The notes under the pieces were generated by a model. The model was not told the origin of the DNA and did no database searches. It was given only the letters and a program-made list of their open reading frames with translations. 64,000 nucleotides of DNA. Source: a bacterium 336/3 (lineage in GTDB: Bacteria; Bacteroidota; Bacteroidia; Cytophagales; Thermonemataceae). This document shows, one piece after another, positions 53,932 through 63,307 of this stretch (the stretch's first letter is position 1; each line of letters opens with the position of its first letter). The stretch spans positions 1,192,586 to 1,256,585 of the forward strand of contig LJIE01000001.1 of NCBI GenBank assembly GCA_001281695.1, read 5' to 3'. Both the position numbers and the translations under genes were made by a program.

Positions 53932-54987
53932 ATGCAGACTAAGATATTTAAAATTTCAGATACTGGCTCCACTTTTTTAGATTCAATACGTTTTATAGCC
54001 GCTCAAATGGTTGTTATAGGCCATGGAATTAGTTTCTTTAATATATTTCCTAAATTACAGCCACCATTTATGCCTTATATACAAAATATAGGTGTAATGA
54101 TATTTTTTGTTATTTCAGGATTTCTTATTACATATTCTTCTATATTAAAAGTAGAGAGTAGACAAGAAAGCTATTCATTTAAAGAATATTTTATAGAAAG
54201 ATTTGGTAGAATTTATTCTGGATTAATACCATCTTTGATATTTATAGTATTATTAGATTATACTCTTCTATCTAAAGACTATAACTATATTATGTCTTTT
54301 AACATAAAAACATTTATTGGTAATCTATTCATGCTACAAGATTACCCTTATTTTTTTGATATTATATCTTTTGGTTCAGGAAGACCTTTATGGACATTAG
54401 CAATTGAGTGGTGGCTATATATGATATTTGGTTGGCTTTTATTAAGTTATAGAAAAAATGTACTCTTTTTTCTTGCTATAACTATAATTTTAGGATTAGT
54501 ACCATATTACCATTTATTTTGGGGAAATGGACTGACTATTACATGGCTGATAGGAGTTTGTGTGTTTTATCTTTTACAAAACCACCATAAAAATAATAAA
54601 AATAATAAAGATATTTTATTCTGTTTTATTTTTATTTTACTGGGTAGTTATCGTATTTATATTACTAAAAATGCCTATGATATATCTTTTGCATTTTGTA
54701 TTGGAGCGGTTATTTTTTTTATTTTAAGATATACTTTTTTTATACAAGTTCCACTACTATTAAAATACAAAAGAATTATAAAATTTTTAGCTTCTTATTC
54801 ATTTATTTTATATCTTACTCACTATAGTATTATAGAGTTTTTACTAGTTTTTACTAAATCTTATAATCCATATGTAATGTTTTGTATGAGTATTATAGTC
54901 TCAAATCTTGTGGCATTATCTATTGCATTGCCAACGGAAATGAAATATAAACGACTTGTACAAAAAATGAAAAAACAATTTTTATGA
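53932..54987 (+). CDS. acyltransferase family 3 membrane protein (OafA-like)
   Basis: 351 residues from ATG 53932. An upstream in-frame ATG lies inside the preceding gene and is disfavoured. About ten membrane helices are seen. The family start is FLDSIRFIAAQMVVIGHG with the conserved His, then FFVISGFLITYS and RFGRIYSGLIPSL, and RPLWTLAIEWWLY in the middle. Such enzymes transfer acetyl or other acyl groups onto surface polysaccharide. Its stop overlaps the legB start (ATGA). Confidence 0.88.
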   Translation: MQTKIFKISDTGSTFLDSIRFIAAQMVVIGHGISFFNIFPKLQPPFMPYIQNIGVMIFFVISGFLITYSSILKVESRQESYSFKEYFIERFGRIYSGLIPSLIFIVLLDYTLLSKDYNYIMSFNIKTFIGNLFMLQDYPYFFDIISFGSGRPLWTLAIEWWLYMIFGWLLLSYRKNVLFFLAITIILGLVPYYHLFWGNGLTITWLIGVCVFYLLQNHHKNNKNNKDILFCFIFILLGSYRIYITKNAYDISFAFCIGAVIFFILRYTFFIQVPLLLKYKRIIKFLASYSFILYLTHYSIIEFLLVFTKSYNPYVMFCMSIIVSNLVALSIALPTEMKYKRLVQKMKKQFL

Positions 54988-55973
54988 ATAAAAAGATTTT
55001 AATTACAGGTGCTGATGGTTTTATCGGAAGTCATTTGGTAGAATATTTATTAGAGAAAGGATATGATGTAAGGGCATTTGTTTTGTATAATTCATTTAAT
55101 TCTTATGGTTGGTTAGAGACACTACCCAAAGAAAAATTAAAGCAAATAGAGATATTTTCTGGAAATGTATGTGACCCCAATGGAGTAAGAACTGCTATGG
55201 AAGGAATAGACACAGTCTTTCACTTAGCAGCCCTTATAGCTATTCCTTATAGCTACCATTCACCTGATAGCTACATAGATACCAATATTCGAGGAACACT
55301 CAATATATTACAAGCAGCCAAACAACTCAATACAAAGAGAGTATTGGTAACATCTACATCAGAAGTTTATGGAACGGCTCAGTATGTACCTATTGATGAA
55401 AAGCATCCTTTTCAAGGACAATCTCCTTATAGTGCAACTAAAATTGGGGCAGATAGGCTTGCAGAGTCTTTTTATCGTTCTTTTAACATGCCTGTTACAA
55501 TTGTTAGACCATTTAATACTTATGGACCTCGACAATCTGCAAGAGCTGTCATTCCAACAATTATTACTCAACTTTTAAATGGAGAAACAGAAATTAAATT
55601 AGGGGATATTATACCAACCAGAGATTTACTCTTTGTAAAGGATACAGTTCAAGGATTTGAAACCATCTCAAGATTTGAGAATACCATTGGTGAGGAGATT
55701 AATATAGCTACTCAATCAGAAATTTCGGTCGGTGATTTGGCTCAGAAGTTAATTGATATGATTAATCCTAATGCTAAAATCATTACAGACAATCAACGAG
55801 TACGTCCTTCCAATAGTGAAGTCTATCGTTTGTTTGGTTCTAACGAAAAACTTAAACACTTGACAGACTGGCAAATGAATTATACTTTAGATGAGGGTTT
55901 GAAAACTACCATAGAATGGTTTAAACAAGAGGAAAATCTAAAGAAATACAAACATGAAATTTATAATGTGTAA
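54984..55973 (+). CDS. legB: nucleotide-GlcNAc 4,6-dehydratase (LegB-like)
   Basis: 329 residues, extended SDR. GADGFIGSHLVEYLLEKGYD, HLAALIAIPYSYHSPDSYID, STSEVYGTAQYVPIDE, SPYSATKIGADRLAESFYRS (YxxxK) and RPFNTYGPRQSARAVIPTI are the hallmarks of the LegB subgroup. It makes the 4-keto-6-deoxy intermediate on which the LegC aminotransferase acts, the next gene 2 nt downstream. Confidence 0.9.
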   Translation: MNKKILITGADGFIGSHLVEYLLEKGYDVRAFVLYNSFNSYGWLETLPKEKLKQIEIFSGNVCDPNGVRTAMEGIDTVFHLAALIAIPYSYHSPDSYIDTNIRGTLNILQAAKQLNTKRVLVTSTSEVYGTAQYVPIDEKHPFQGQSPYSATKIGADRLAESFYRSFNMPVTIVRPFNTYGPRQSARAVIPTIITQLLNGETEIKLGDIIPTRDLLFVKDTVQGFETISRFENTIGEEINIATQSEISVGDLAQKLIDMINPNAKIITDNQRVRPSNSEVYRLFGSNEKLKHLTDWQMNYTLDEGLKTTIEWFKQEENLKKYKHEIYNV

Positions 55974-55975
55974 CT

Positions 55976-57115
55976 ATGGAAAATTTGATACCTCTTTCTG
56001 TTCCTAACCTTTCAGGTAATGAATGGAAGTATGTAAAAGAATGTTTGGATACAAATTGGGTTTCTTCTGTTGGGAGTTTTGTAGATAAATTTGAAAAAGA
56101 CTTTGCTGATTATGTTGGAGCAAAATATGCAGTTTCAGTAGTAAATGGTACAGCAGCTCTTCACATGGCATTACAAATTGCTGGAGTTAATCAAAATGAT
56201 TATGTTATAGTCCCTAATATTACTTTTATTGCCAGCATCAATGCTATTAAATATTGTTATGCATCACCCATTTTAGTAGATGTTTTACCTGACACTTGGC
56301 AAATGGATGTTGATTTATTGGAAGAATTTTTTAAAAACAATACCTATCAAGAGAATAATGCTTGTTATTTAAAAGAAAATAAAAGAAGAATTAAAGCCCT
56401 CATGCCTGTACACGTACTTGGAAATATGTGTGAAATGGATAAAATTATGCAATTGGCTCAAAAATACCGTCTCTCTATTGTAGAAGACTCCACAGAAGCT
56501 CTGGGTTCTTTTTATCAAAATCAGCATGCAGGAACATTTGGAGAAATGGGGTGTTTTAGTTTCAATGGAAATAAAATTATGACAACTGGTGGCGGTGGAA
56601 TGATAGTAACCAATGATGAAAAAACTGCTAAAAAAGCCAAACACTTAACGACCCAAGCTAAATCAGATAATTTTGAATATATTCATGATGAGGTAGGTTA
56701 TAACTATCGCTTAGTCAATATTTTGGCTGCAATGGGGGTAGCTCAATTGGAGCAAATGCCTAATTTCCTCAAAAGAAAAAAAGAAATCTATCAATATTAT
56801 ACAGAAAATTTAAAAGGCTTACCTATTTCTTTTCAAAAAGATACGGAAAATAGCAAACCTAATTATTGGCTATTTACTGTTTGTATTGAGAAGCAAAAAG
56901 ATTTAATGCCATATCTGATAGAAAAGAAAATACAAGTTCGCCCTTTTTGGCGACCTATGAATATGCTCGAAATGTTTAAAGGTGATATATATGTTAGTAA
57001 AGAAGATAATGCTTTCAAGATTTACGAAAAAAGCGTAAGTTTGCCCTGCTCAACGAATATTACAGATCAAGAGTTAGAAAAAGTAGTACAAACCGTTAGA
57101 AATTTTTATCATTAG
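55976..57115 (+). CDS. legC: PLP aminotransferase (LegC-like, DegT/DnrJ/EryC1 family)
   Basis: 379 residues. NGTAALHMALQIAGV binds PLP phosphate, VEDSTEALGSFYQNQHAGTF has the ring-stacking Asp, and the Schiff-base Lys is in FSFNGNKIMTTGGGGM. It aminates C4 of the 4-keto-6-deoxy sugar. It follows the LegB-like gene by 2 nt and its stop overlaps the GTG of the next gene by 1 nt, so coupling is tight. Confidence 0.92.
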   Translation: MENLIPLSVPNLSGNEWKYVKECLDTNWVSSVGSFVDKFEKDFADYVGAKYAVSVVNGTAALHMALQIAGVNQNDYVIVPNITFIASINAIKYCYASPILVDVLPDTWQMDVDLLEEFFKNNTYQENNACYLKENKRRIKALMPVHVLGNMCEMDKIMQLAQKYRLSIVEDSTEALGSFYQNQHAGTFGEMGCFSFNGNKIMTTGGGGMIVTNDEKTAKKAKHLTTQAKSDNFEYIHDEVGYNYRLVNILAAMGVAQLEQMPNFLKRKKEIYQYYTENLKGLPISFQKDTENSKPNYWLFTVCIEKQKDLMPYLIEKKIQVRPFWRPMNMLEMFKGDIYVSKEDNAFKIYEKSVSLPCSTNITDQELEKVVQTVRNFYH

Positions 57116-57966
57116 TGGCAAAAAATATTAGAATTATACCAAGATTAGATATAAAAGGGCAACATCTTGTAAAAGGAATACATCTGGAGGGGCTTAGAGT
57201 TCTTGGAAATCCAGAAACCTTTGCAAGGTACTACTATGAACAAGGGGCGGATGAACTCATGTATATGGATGTAGTAGCTAGTTTATATGAACGCAATAGC
57301 TTACAAGATATCATTTCTCGAACAGCAAAAGAAATATTTATTCCTCTTACAGTTGGAGGAGGCTTAAGAACTATTGAAGATATTCGGAATGTACTTAAAG
57401 CAGGTGCTGATAAGGTATCCTTAAATACAGCTGCAATTGCTAATCCTAAAATTATTAAAGATGCATCCCTGAAATTTGGAGCATCTACTATTGTGGTAGC
57501 TATTGAGGCTATTAAGCAATCCAATGGTGAATATCTTTGCTATACAGATAATGGTAGAGAATACACAGGAAAAAATGCACTAGAATGGGCAATGGAAGCA
57601 GAAAGCTTGGGTGCAGGAGAATTGGTTATAACATCTGTTGATAAGGAAGGTACAGGTTCTGGTTTTGATTTTGAATTGGTACAACAAATAGCAGAAAAAG
57701 TATCTATTCCAGTAATTGCTCATGGAGGAGCTGGAAAATTAGAAGATTTTGAGAATGTAGTCAAAAATAGTAAAGCTGATGCTATTGCTGTAGCTTCAGT
57801 TTTGCATTATGATTTTATCCAAAAACATGAACAAGAAATAGATACAGAAAAAGAAGGAAATACAAGTTTCTTAAAAAGTGGGCGTTCGTTTACAAAAATA
57901 CAGCCTTTAGCTCTTCCAGAAATAAAAAAATATTTAGTAAATCAAGGTGTTCCTTGTAGAATATAA
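57115..57966 (+). CDS. HisF-like cyclase subunit used in sugar amidination
   Basis: 283 residues, probable GTG start at 57115 overlapping the previous stop. A TIM-barrel HisF homologue: IIPRLDIKGQHLVKGIHL, GADELMYMDVVAS, PLTVGGGLRTIEDIRNVLKAGADKVSLNTAA and VIAHGGAGKLEDFENV. It is about 30 residues longer than biosynthetic HisF, with a C-terminal extension. With HisH and the amidotransferase downstream it matches the HisF2/HisH2/WbpG (PseA) group, in which HisF-HisH supplies ammonia. No other histidine genes are present. Confidence 0.88.
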   Translation: MAKNIRIIPRLDIKGQHLVKGIHLEGLRVLGNPETFARYYYEQGADELMYMDVVASLYERNSLQDIISRTAKEIFIPLTVGGGLRTIEDIRNVLKAGADKVSLNTAAIANPKIIKDASLKFGASTIVVAIEAIKQSNGEYLCYTDNGREYTGKNALEWAMEAESLGAGELVITSVDKEGTGSGFDFELVQQIAEKVSIPVIAHGGAGKLEDFENVVKNSKADAIAVASVLHYDFIQKHEQEIDTEKEGNTSFLKSGRSFTKIQPLALPEIKKYLVNQGVPCRI

Positions 57967-57970
57967 AGTT

Positions 57971-58606
57971 ATGAGTAAAGTAGTAATTGTTGATTATCAG
58001 GCAGGTAACTTGTTTAGTGTATTAAATGCATGTTTAAAAATTGGCATTAATGCAGAAATTACCTCCGATAAAGATAAGCTCATGGCAGCAGATGGGATTA
58101 TTCTGCCTGGTGTAGGAGCATTTGGAGAATCTATGAGTAATTTACAAAAACTTGATTTGGTAAGCCCAATTAAAGATTTTGTAAGCTCTGGAAAACCCTT
58201 TTTAGGAGTATGCTTGGGACTTCAATTACTATTTGAAGAAAGTGAAGAATTTGGAGTTACAAAGGGCTTGGGTTTGGTGGAAGGCATCGTAAAAAAATTC
58301 CAAAGCCCTGATAAAAGTGTAAAAATACCTCAGATAGGTTGGAATACAATTCAAAGACCTTTGCATGCAAATTGGCAACAAACTCCACTTGCAGACATTG
58401 CTGAAAACTCCTTTATGTATTTTGTTCATTCTTTTTATGTAGAGCCATCTACTCAAAAAGATATGATTTCAGAAACAACCTATGAAGGAAAAAAATATTG
58501 TTCCTCTATTCAGAAAAATAATATATTTGCGACGCAGTTTCATCCAGAAAAAAGTGCCGATTTGGGACTGAAAGTATATAAAAATTGGTCGAAAGAACTT
58601 AAATAA
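57971..58606 (+). CDS. HisH-like glutamine amidotransferase
   Basis: 211 residues from ATG 57971. A class I glutaminase with IVDYQAGNLFSVLNACLKIG, GVGAFGESMSNLQ, nucleophile Cys in FLGVCLGLQLLFEESEE, QIGWNTIQ and the His-Glu pair in ATQFHPEKSADLGLK. It releases ammonia from glutamine for the HisF-like partner and the downstream amidotransferase. It follows the HisF gene by 4 nt. Confidence 0.9.
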   Translation: MSKVVIVDYQAGNLFSVLNACLKIGINAEITSDKDKLMAADGIILPGVGAFGESMSNLQKLDLVSPIKDFVSSGKPFLGVCLGLQLLFEESEEFGVTKGLGLVEGIVKKFQSPDKSVKIPQIGWNTIQRPLHANWQQTPLADIAENSFMYFVHSFYVEPSTQKDMISETTYEGKKYCSSIQKNNIFATQFHPEKSADLGLKVYKNWSKELK

Positions 58607-58611
58607 TCAAA

Positions 58612-59853
58612 ATGAAAACTAATAAAGAAGAGCTGGAAGCATATTATGGCTTGCCTAAAGAAGTAAAGTTTTGTAAAAAATGTGTGATGTCTAATCAGCG
58701 TCCTACTTCTGCTGTTGAGTTTAAGCATACAAAAGATTCTAAAAAAACGACATTAGTTTTTGATGAAGAAGGAGTTTGTGATGCTTGTAGAACCAATGAG
58801 CAAAAACACAAAATAGATTGGGCAAAAAGAGAAGAAGAACTTCTAAAACTTTTGGATAAATATCGCAGAACAGATGGTGGTTATGATTGTATAGTTCCTG
58901 GGAGTGGTGGCAAAGACAGTGCTTTTCAGGCTCATGTTTTGAAATACAAATATGGGATGAATCCTCTTACAGTTACTTGGCCTCCAATTCTTTATACAGA
59001 TTATGGATATAAAAACTTCAAAAACTGGTTAGATGTAGGAGGTTTTGATAACATTAGTTTCAATAGAAATGGTAAAGTAATGAAATTACTCACTAAACTT
59101 TCTATTGAAAACATATTTCATCCATTCCAGACTTTTATTCTAGGACAAAAGAATTTGGCTGTAAAAATTGCTTTAAAGTATGATATACCTTTGATTTTCT
59201 ATGGAGAAAATGAAGCTGAGTATGGAAATCCTATTGCAGATAACACTTCTTCACTCAGAGACAAATCATATTTTACATTTAATCACCTTGATGAGATATT
59301 TTTAGGAGGAGTAAGCATTAAAGAATTACAGGAAAAACATGATGTTCGTCTTTCAGATTTGATGTCATTTTTACCTGCTTCTACACAAGAAATGGGAGGG
59401 AAAGATATTCAGGTGCATTACCTAGGCTATTATTTACGTTGGACACCCCAAGAAGTATATTATTATGCAGTAGAAAATACGGGTTTTAAAGCTCGTCCTT
59501 TCCGTACACAAGGTACATATAGTAAATATAACAGTATTGATGATAAGATAGATGATTTACATTACTATACCACATTTATTAAGTTTGGAATAGGAAGAGC
59601 TACTTATGATGCTTCACAAGAAATAAGAAATAAACATCTTACTCGTGAAGAAGGAGTTGCTCTTGTTAAACGTTTTGATGGAGAGTTTCCTGATAAATAT
59701 TTTGATGAAATTATGGAGTATCTGGACATTAATCCAGAATATTTCAAAAATGAATTGAGTGATAAGTTTCGTTCACCTCACTTATGGGCAAAAAACGATA
59801 AAGGTGAATGGCAACTTCGTCATAATATTTGGGGTGGAGGTTTAGAAGATTAA
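58612..59853 (+). CDS. N-acetyl-sugar amidotransferase (PseA/WbpG family)
   Basis: 413 residues. Cys pairs FCKKCVMSNQRP and CDACR near the N-terminus suggest zinc or Fe-S binding. The PP-loop ATP-binding motif CIVPGSGGKDSAFQAHVLK is at about 98-116. Further family motifs are PLTVTWPPILYTDYGY, FYGENEAEYGNPI and HYLGYYLRWTPQE. In Pseudomonas O5 and Campylobacter these enzymes convert an acetamido group to acetamidino using ammonia from HisF/HisH. The order HisF-HisH-PseA here is that same module. Confidence 0.9.
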   Translation: MKTNKEELEAYYGLPKEVKFCKKCVMSNQRPTSAVEFKHTKDSKKTTLVFDEEGVCDACRTNEQKHKIDWAKREEELLKLLDKYRRTDGGYDCIVPGSGGKDSAFQAHVLKYKYGMNPLTVTWPPILYTDYGYKNFKNWLDVGGFDNISFNRNGKVMKLLTKLSIENIFHPFQTFILGQKNLAVKIALKYDIPLIFYGENEAEYGNPIADNTSSLRDKSYFTFNHLDEIFLGGVSIKELQEKHDVRLSDLMSFLPASTQEMGGKDIQVHYLGYYLRWTPQEVYYYAVENTGFKARPFRTQGTYSKYNSIDDKIDDLHYYTTFIKFGIGRATYDASQEIRNKHLTREEGVALVKRFDGEFPDKYFDEIMEYLDINPEYFKNELSDKFRSPHLWAKNDKGEWQLRHNIWGGGLED

Positions 59854-59869
59854 ATAAACTTATAGAAAG

Positions 59870-61174
59870 GTGTCTGATATAGTATTAAAAGTAGAAAATC
59901 TTTGGAAGCAATACCGTCTTGGAGTTGTAGGAGTAGGATCTTTACGAGAAGATGTAGGGCGATGGATGGCTAAATTAAGAGGAAAAGATGATCCTACTTT
60001 AAAGGTTGGAGAAACCAACGACAGAGAAAATATAAAAGGAGATTATGTTTGGGCTTTACAAGATATTAACTTTGAGATAAAAACAGGCGAAGTTGTAGGT
60101 ATTATTGGAAAGAATGGGGCTGGAAAATCTACACTACTCAAAATTTTATCAAAAGTTACAACTCCAACAAAAGGTAGTATTAAGGTTAAAGGTAGAATAG
60201 CCTCCTTACTGGAAGTTGGTACAGGTTTTCACCCAGAACTAACAGGTAGAGAGAATATATTCCTGAATGGAGCAATTCTAGGAATGACAAAAAATGATAT
60301 TCGCTCTAAATTTGACGAAATTGTTGATTTCTCAGGAATAGGTAAATATATCGATACACCAGTAAAACGCTATTCATCAGGAATGTATGTGCGTTTGGCT
60401 TTTGCTGTTGCAGCTCATTTGGAGCCTGAAATCCTCATTGTAGACGAAGTACTTGCTGTAGGTGATGCAGATTTTCAGAAAAAATGTTTGGGTAAGATGC
60501 AGGATGTTAGCCAAAAAGGACGAACCGTACTTTTTGTAAGCCATAACATGAGTATGCTTAAAAGCTTATGTTCTAGAGGAATATACTTGCAAAATGGAAA
60601 AGTATTTATGGAAGATAGTATCAATAAAACGGTTGATACTTATCTTGCTTGGGGACAAAAACAATTAGGTGAACGTACTTGGGACAATACTAAAAAACCA
60701 TCAATCAATGATATGCTTGAGGTACAACATGTTGTACTAAAAAATACTGATGGCAATATTTCTGTAAATTATGATGTAAAAGAAAATATATACATTGAAA
60801 TTGTTTATAAAATATTAAAAACAAGTTATTGTTATCAAGTTCATTTTTATTTACGAAATCAAGAAGGAATAAGAGTTTTTGTAGCTATTGACAATAAATA
60901 TTCTCCTTACACAGAAATACCACAAGAAGAAGGAACATTTAGAGAAGTGTGTATCATCCCTAAAAACTTATTAAATGAGGGGACATATTTTCTAGAAGCC
61001 CTAATTTGTACATGCCCTACTAATAAAGATTATTTTGTAACAATTCCAGATGTACTATCTTTCCAAATTACAGATGATATGAATTCAGAAGGAGTAAGAG
61101 GTAACTGGTTTAGAGAGTGGCCTGAAGCCATGATTCGGTATAATTTTGACTGGAATATTCAGAAAATATCATAA
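59870..61174 (+). CDS. polysaccharide ABC exporter ATPase (Wzt-like)
   Basis: 434 residues, GTG start at 59870. The ATPase domain contains GIIGKNGAGKSTLLKILSKV, the Q-loop region GTGFHPELTGRENIFLNGAI, signature RYSSGMYVRLAFAVAAH and Walker B ILIVDEVLAVGDADFQKKC. A C-terminal beta-sandwich domain (about 270-434) resembles the Wzt C-terminal glycan-recognition domain that senses the modified end of a finished chain. No Wzm-type permease is encoded in the window. Confidence 0.9.
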   Translation: MSDIVLKVENLWKQYRLGVVGVGSLREDVGRWMAKLRGKDDPTLKVGETNDRENIKGDYVWALQDINFEIKTGEVVGIIGKNGAGKSTLLKILSKVTTPTKGSIKVKGRIASLLEVGTGFHPELTGRENIFLNGAILGMTKNDIRSKFDEIVDFSGIGKYIDTPVKRYSSGMYVRLAFAVAAHLEPEILIVDEVLAVGDADFQKKCLGKMQDVSQKGRTVLFVSHNMSMLKSLCSRGIYLQNGKVFMEDSINKTVDTYLAWGQKQLGERTWDNTKKPSINDMLEVQHVVLKNTDGNISVNYDVKENIYIEIVYKILKTSYCYQVHFYLRNQEGIRVFVAIDNKYSPYTEIPQEEGTFREVCIIPKNLLNEGTYFLEALICTCPTNKDYFVTIPDVLSFQITDDMNSEGVRGNWFREWPEAMIRYNFDWNIQKIS

Positions 61175-61177
61175 CTT

Positions 61178-61897
61178 ATGATAAAAGTTCGTATTTATGG
61201 AGATTCTCTTGGATTGCCCCGTATAGGGCATGTAACTAATGCTGAACGTTATGTAACTTTACTTGAGAATTTTTTCAGAAAAAAAGATGCAGAACTCGAA
61301 CTCCTTGACCGAACCCGTATTAACTCGACAGTAACTTACCTATATAAATGGTATGTTGAAGATAAAGCATATTTTGGAGAGAAAGGGGATATATTAATTA
61401 TTCATTGTGGCATTTGTGATTGTGCTCCTCGACCTATTCCTCCTGCTGTTCGTAATTATATTTCTCGCTTAAAGGGTAAATTACAGAAGATTTTAATTAA
61501 GCTAATAAAAAATAATAGAGCCTTACTTCAAAGAAATAATTTTGTTTGGAGGGTAACAGAACCCAATATTTTTGAAGAAACTTATCAAATATGGTTCAAA
61601 GATGCAATCAATCAGTTTAAAAATATTTTTATTATCAATATTGCCCCCACTAATGAGTCAACAGAGAAACATTCACCGGGATTAACAAAAAGTATAAACC
61701 AATATAATGATATAATAAGTTCTTTAAAAAATCTTTCACAAGAGAAAAGTAATGTGCATTTTGTTGATATCCATGATATTATCAAAAATAGTCATGATTC
61801 AATAGATGATTATGTACTCAAAGAAGATGGGCATCACATTACTCCAAAAACACATTCAATTATTTATAATTCCATTATAGAAAAATTACGAAACTAA
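61178..61897 (+). CDS. SGNH/GDSL-type hydrolase
   Basis: 239 residues. Block I is YGDSLGLPRIG (catalytic Ser near residue 10), the region around HCGICDCAPRPI takes the place of block III, and the C-terminal catalytic pair is EDGHHITPKTH (Asp-x-x-His type). There is no signal peptide. SGNH proteins in glycan loci add or remove O-acyl groups. It starts 4 nt after the ABC ATPase gene, so it is likely to modify the same glycan. Confidence 0.78.
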   Translation: MIKVRIYGDSLGLPRIGHVTNAERYVTLLENFFRKKDAELELLDRTRINSTVTYLYKWYVEDKAYFGEKGDILIIHCGICDCAPRPIPPAVRNYISRLKGKLQKILIKLIKNNRALLQRNNFVWRVTEPNIFEETYQIWFKDAINQFKNIFIINIAPTNESTEKHSPGLTKSINQYNDIISSLKNLSQEKSNVHFVDIHDIIKNSHDSIDDYVLKEDGHHITPKTHSIIYNSIIEKLRN

Positions 61898-61899
61898 AT

Positions 61900-63300
61900 A
61901 TGACTGAAGCTAAAAACTTACTTTTTGTTGTGAATATTCAAACACAATTCAAGTCTCTTTTTCCTTTGGCTCATTTCTTAAAGAAAAATTCTCAATTCAA
62001 TCCTGTATTTTTTCTTGATTCCACCTATCACGAGCTTTATGAAGCTAAAAAGATTTGTGATACATTAGAGTTCTCATATATAGAATTTACAACAGAAAAA
62101 GCTCAAAAAACAGGCAAAACATACTCATTTAATATTTTTCTGATATTTTTAAAAGGACTTAATTTTCTATTATGCAGGTTATTAAGAAAAAAATATACAG
62201 AGTTTTTTGGACATCTACGAAATAATATCATTGAGAAAAAAAACAATAATCTATCAATTCAAAAAATAATTATTGAGCAAGTTATTAAAGGAATTATTCT
62301 ATCAGAGACTTCTCCAACCTATCAAACACCCAACATCTTAAAAATAGCTAAAGGCTTAAATATCAAAACTTTTCTTATACCTTTTACTGTCGCAAATTAC
62401 ATAGAATTTGCAGAAGCAATTTTTAGAAGGCTTGCAAAGTACGAGATCAAAGGCTTTTATAAGAAACTAATAGCTTTTTTATACCCTAAATGGAAACTTC
62501 GTTATAAAGAAAAGAATATTCTATATTTCCATTTAGAGGAAATATTAGCTCTAGAGTGGCTGGGACTTGCCCCTAAAAAACCTTGGGTATATAATGGCTT
62601 ACAAATTGATAAAATGATTTTTGATAGCCAGTATTTGAAAGATTACTACATTCAAGAAGGCTTAGACTCAAAAAAAATGGAAGTATTAGGTGCTTTATAT
62701 CAAGATATTTTTCATGAAAAGCTACTTCATAAAGAAAAAATACTTTGTGAACTCTCAGAAAGTTTAAATTTCGAAGATCAAAAACCTTTGATACTTTGTG
62801 CTCTACCTCCAGATTTTCATCCAAATCCTAACTATCAAAATTATAACGAAATGATAGAAGATTGGATAAATTTACTTGGAAATCAAGATAAATATCATGT
62901 AGTTGTGAGTTTACATCCAAGAAGCAGTTATGAAAATCTGAAATATATCGAAAGAGAAAATATAAAGATTTTTAAAGGAGCTATAGAAGAAATAGTGCCT
63001 ATTTGTGATATATTTGTGGCAAATGTTTCAGCTACAATTCGAATGGCATTAGCGTGTGAAAAAATAGTCTTGAATTTTGATGTTTTTCAGTGGAACTATA
63101 CAGATTATATTGGGATAGATGCTGTTATTACAGTTAAAGAGAGACAAAATTTTCACAAAGAGTTAGAAAAAATTATTAATGAGTTAGATTATGTTTTTCA
63201 AAAAATAAAAGTTTATAGCCAAAAGAAAAACTACTTTGGACATATAGATGGTAAATCGGGAGAAAGAATACTAAATTTATTTCAACAACAAATTGTATAA
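61900..63300 (+). CDS. GT-B-like protein, possible surface-glycan glycosyltransferase
   Basis: 466 residues, no specific family recognised. The N-terminus (NLLFVVNIQTQFKSLFPLAHFLKK and then PVFFLDSTYHELYEAKKIC) and the C-terminal half (YHVVVSLHPRSSYENLK and then ICDIFVANVSATIRMALACE) look like the two Rossmann-like halves of a GT-B enzyme or of a CDP-glycerol/polysialyl-transferase-like protein. No signal peptide or clear membrane anchor, though a hydrophobic stretch occurs at about 75-100. It could transfer the CMP-activated nonulosonate; that is inference. Confidence 0.6.
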   Translation: MTEAKNLLFVVNIQTQFKSLFPLAHFLKKNSQFNPVFFLDSTYHELYEAKKICDTLEFSYIEFTTEKAQKTGKTYSFNIFLIFLKGLNFLLCRLLRKKYTEFFGHLRNNIIEKKNNNLSIQKIIIEQVIKGIILSETSPTYQTPNILKIAKGLNIKTFLIPFTVANYIEFAEAIFRRLAKYEIKGFYKKLIAFLYPKWKLRYKEKNILYFHLEEILALEWLGLAPKKPWVYNGLQIDKMIFDSQYLKDYYIQEGLDSKKMEVLGALYQDIFHEKLLHKEKILCELSESLNFEDQKPLILCALPPDFHPNPNYQNYNEMIEDWINLLGNQDKYHVVVSLHPRSSYENLKYIERENIKIFKGAIEEIVPICDIFVANVSATIRMALACEKIVLNFDVFQWNYTDYIGIDAVITVKERQNFHKELEKIINELDYVFQKIKVYSQKKNYFGHIDGKSGERILNLFQQQIV

Positions 63301-63307
63301 AGAAAGC

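Noticed and set aside
57115-58606. HisF/HisH genes as part of histidine biosynthesis
   Set aside because: No other his genes are nearby, the HisF homologue is longer than usual, and the PseA/WbpG gene follows directly, which marks the sugar-amidination paralogues.
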